5,871 nt of DNA. Source: Thermoflexales bacterium (GTDB lineage: Bacteria > Chloroflexota > Anaerolineae > Fen-1058). Under the pieces are notes generated by a model, which was not told where the DNA came from, did not search any database, and saw nothing but the letters and a program-made list of their open reading frames with translations. Both the position numbers and the translations under genes were made by a program. This document shows, one piece after another, positions 5,530 through 5,871 of this stretch. The DNA lies in contig JAUQXD010000501.1 in the NCBI GenBank assembly GCA_030834835.1, forward strand, positions 1 through 5,871. The letters run 5' to 3'. How positions within the stretch are numbered: position 1 is the first letter of the stretch; each line of letters opens with the position of its first letter.

Positions 5530-5871
5530 TCAGCGTGCGGCGCGTATTGTGCCGATCATGTCTCGCAAGAGTGGTAGATTCTTCTTCATACCCAGCTTGT
5601 CGAACACGTCCAGCGCCTCTTGCGCCACTTGTTCGGCCCGGTCGAAATTTCCCAGCGCCAACTCCAGTTCGGCAATGTTGCGTTTGGTTTCGGCCAAATC
5701 CTGCAGGCTGGCAATTCTTTCGCTGATTTCAAGGCTCTTCTGGTAGTATTCTCTGGCGAGTGAATAATCGCCTTGCCTGAAACACACCAGGCCCAACGAA
5801 CGATTGACCCAGGCTACCGGCCAATGATCCTGCGCGTCAGGGCCTAATGACGCAAAAATCTCCAGCGCTTT
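5530..5871 (-). CDS. Tetratricopeptide-repeat protein, C-terminal 113 residues (enters from the right edge)
   Basis: The minus-strand frame is open from the window edge to TGA at 5532-5530, so the start lies outside. At least two TPR units are seen. The first is WVNRSLGLVCFRQGDYSLA, continuing REYYQKSLEI. The second is KRNIAELELALGNFDRAEQV, continuing AQEALDVFDKLG. Spacing of the small, aromatic and alanine positions fits the TPR consensus. The fragment ends in a short basic tail, IRAAR. TPR arrays are protein-protein interaction scaffolds and the N-terminal domain, which would tell the function, is not visible. A STAND/NB-ARC-type signalling protein is one possibility but is not shown. The gene ends 41 bp before the methyltransferase ATG on the same strand, so the two may have formed an operon. 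Confidence 0.8.
   Translation of the reverse strand, partial: KALEIFASLGPDAQDHWPVAWVNRSLGLVCFRQGDYSLAREYYQKSLEISERIASLQDLAETKRNIAELELALGNFDRAEQVAQEALDVFDKLGMKKNLPLLRDMIGTIRAAR

Noticed and set aside
1..5871. CRISPR arrays, tRNA, rRNA or riboswitches
   Set aside because: No regularly spaced repeats, cloverleaf-like sequences or recognisable conserved RNA elements were seen.

Overview
This is a GC-rich bacterial window with no rRNA, tRNA or other marker that would fix a lineage. Two unrelated chromosomal fragments flank a block of nested insertion sequences about 3.2 kb long. It looks like an accessory or rearranged region of an environmental bacterium. The taxon cannot be named from the sequence.

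Left arm (1-1738): a leftward two-gene unit. An IclR-family regulator (751-1491, minus) is followed 50 bp downstream by a thiamine-diphosphate-dependent enzyme that runs off the window edge (1-700, minus). The enzyme resembles the IolD/acetolactate-synthase superfamily, and its GTG start has a well-placed Shine-Dalgarno. Upstream of the regulator are two copies of a 10-bp direct repeat, each containing a perfect minus-strand TATAAT box. The proximal box is so close to the ATG that the transcript may be nearly leaderless. No gene is seen at 1529-1738.

Middle (1739-4977): an IS3-family element with orfA and orfB on the plus strand. An IS701-like element (1951-3506) sits inside its orfA, with perfect 19-bp terminal inverted repeats and a 4-bp GTAC target duplication. 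Removing the insert and one GTAC (1560 bp, a multiple of three) rejoins orfA in frame. OrfA still needs two further frame changes, one at a GC-rich hairpin block and one at an A7 tract, before it reaches its stop, which overlaps the orfB start as TAATG. OrfB itself is intact, with a D-D-35-E catalytic triad. The IS701-like transposase also looks intact, but its conserved-looking N-terminus extends upstream of the first usable start codon.

Right arm (4978-5871): a leftward pair of a tetratricopeptide-repeat protein (entering from the right edge) and the N-terminal third or less of a type III-like DNA methyltransferase (Mod). The IS3 element cuts Mod just after its DPPY catalytic motif, and the IS end supplies the TGA stop. 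The rest of Mod is not found on the other side of the IS and no target duplication flanks the IS3 element. A deletion or rearrangement at the IS is therefore likely, leaving the modification system dead at this site.

No convincing new biological system is visible. The most informative content is the layered history of IS insertion, frame decay and loss of a restriction-modification locus.
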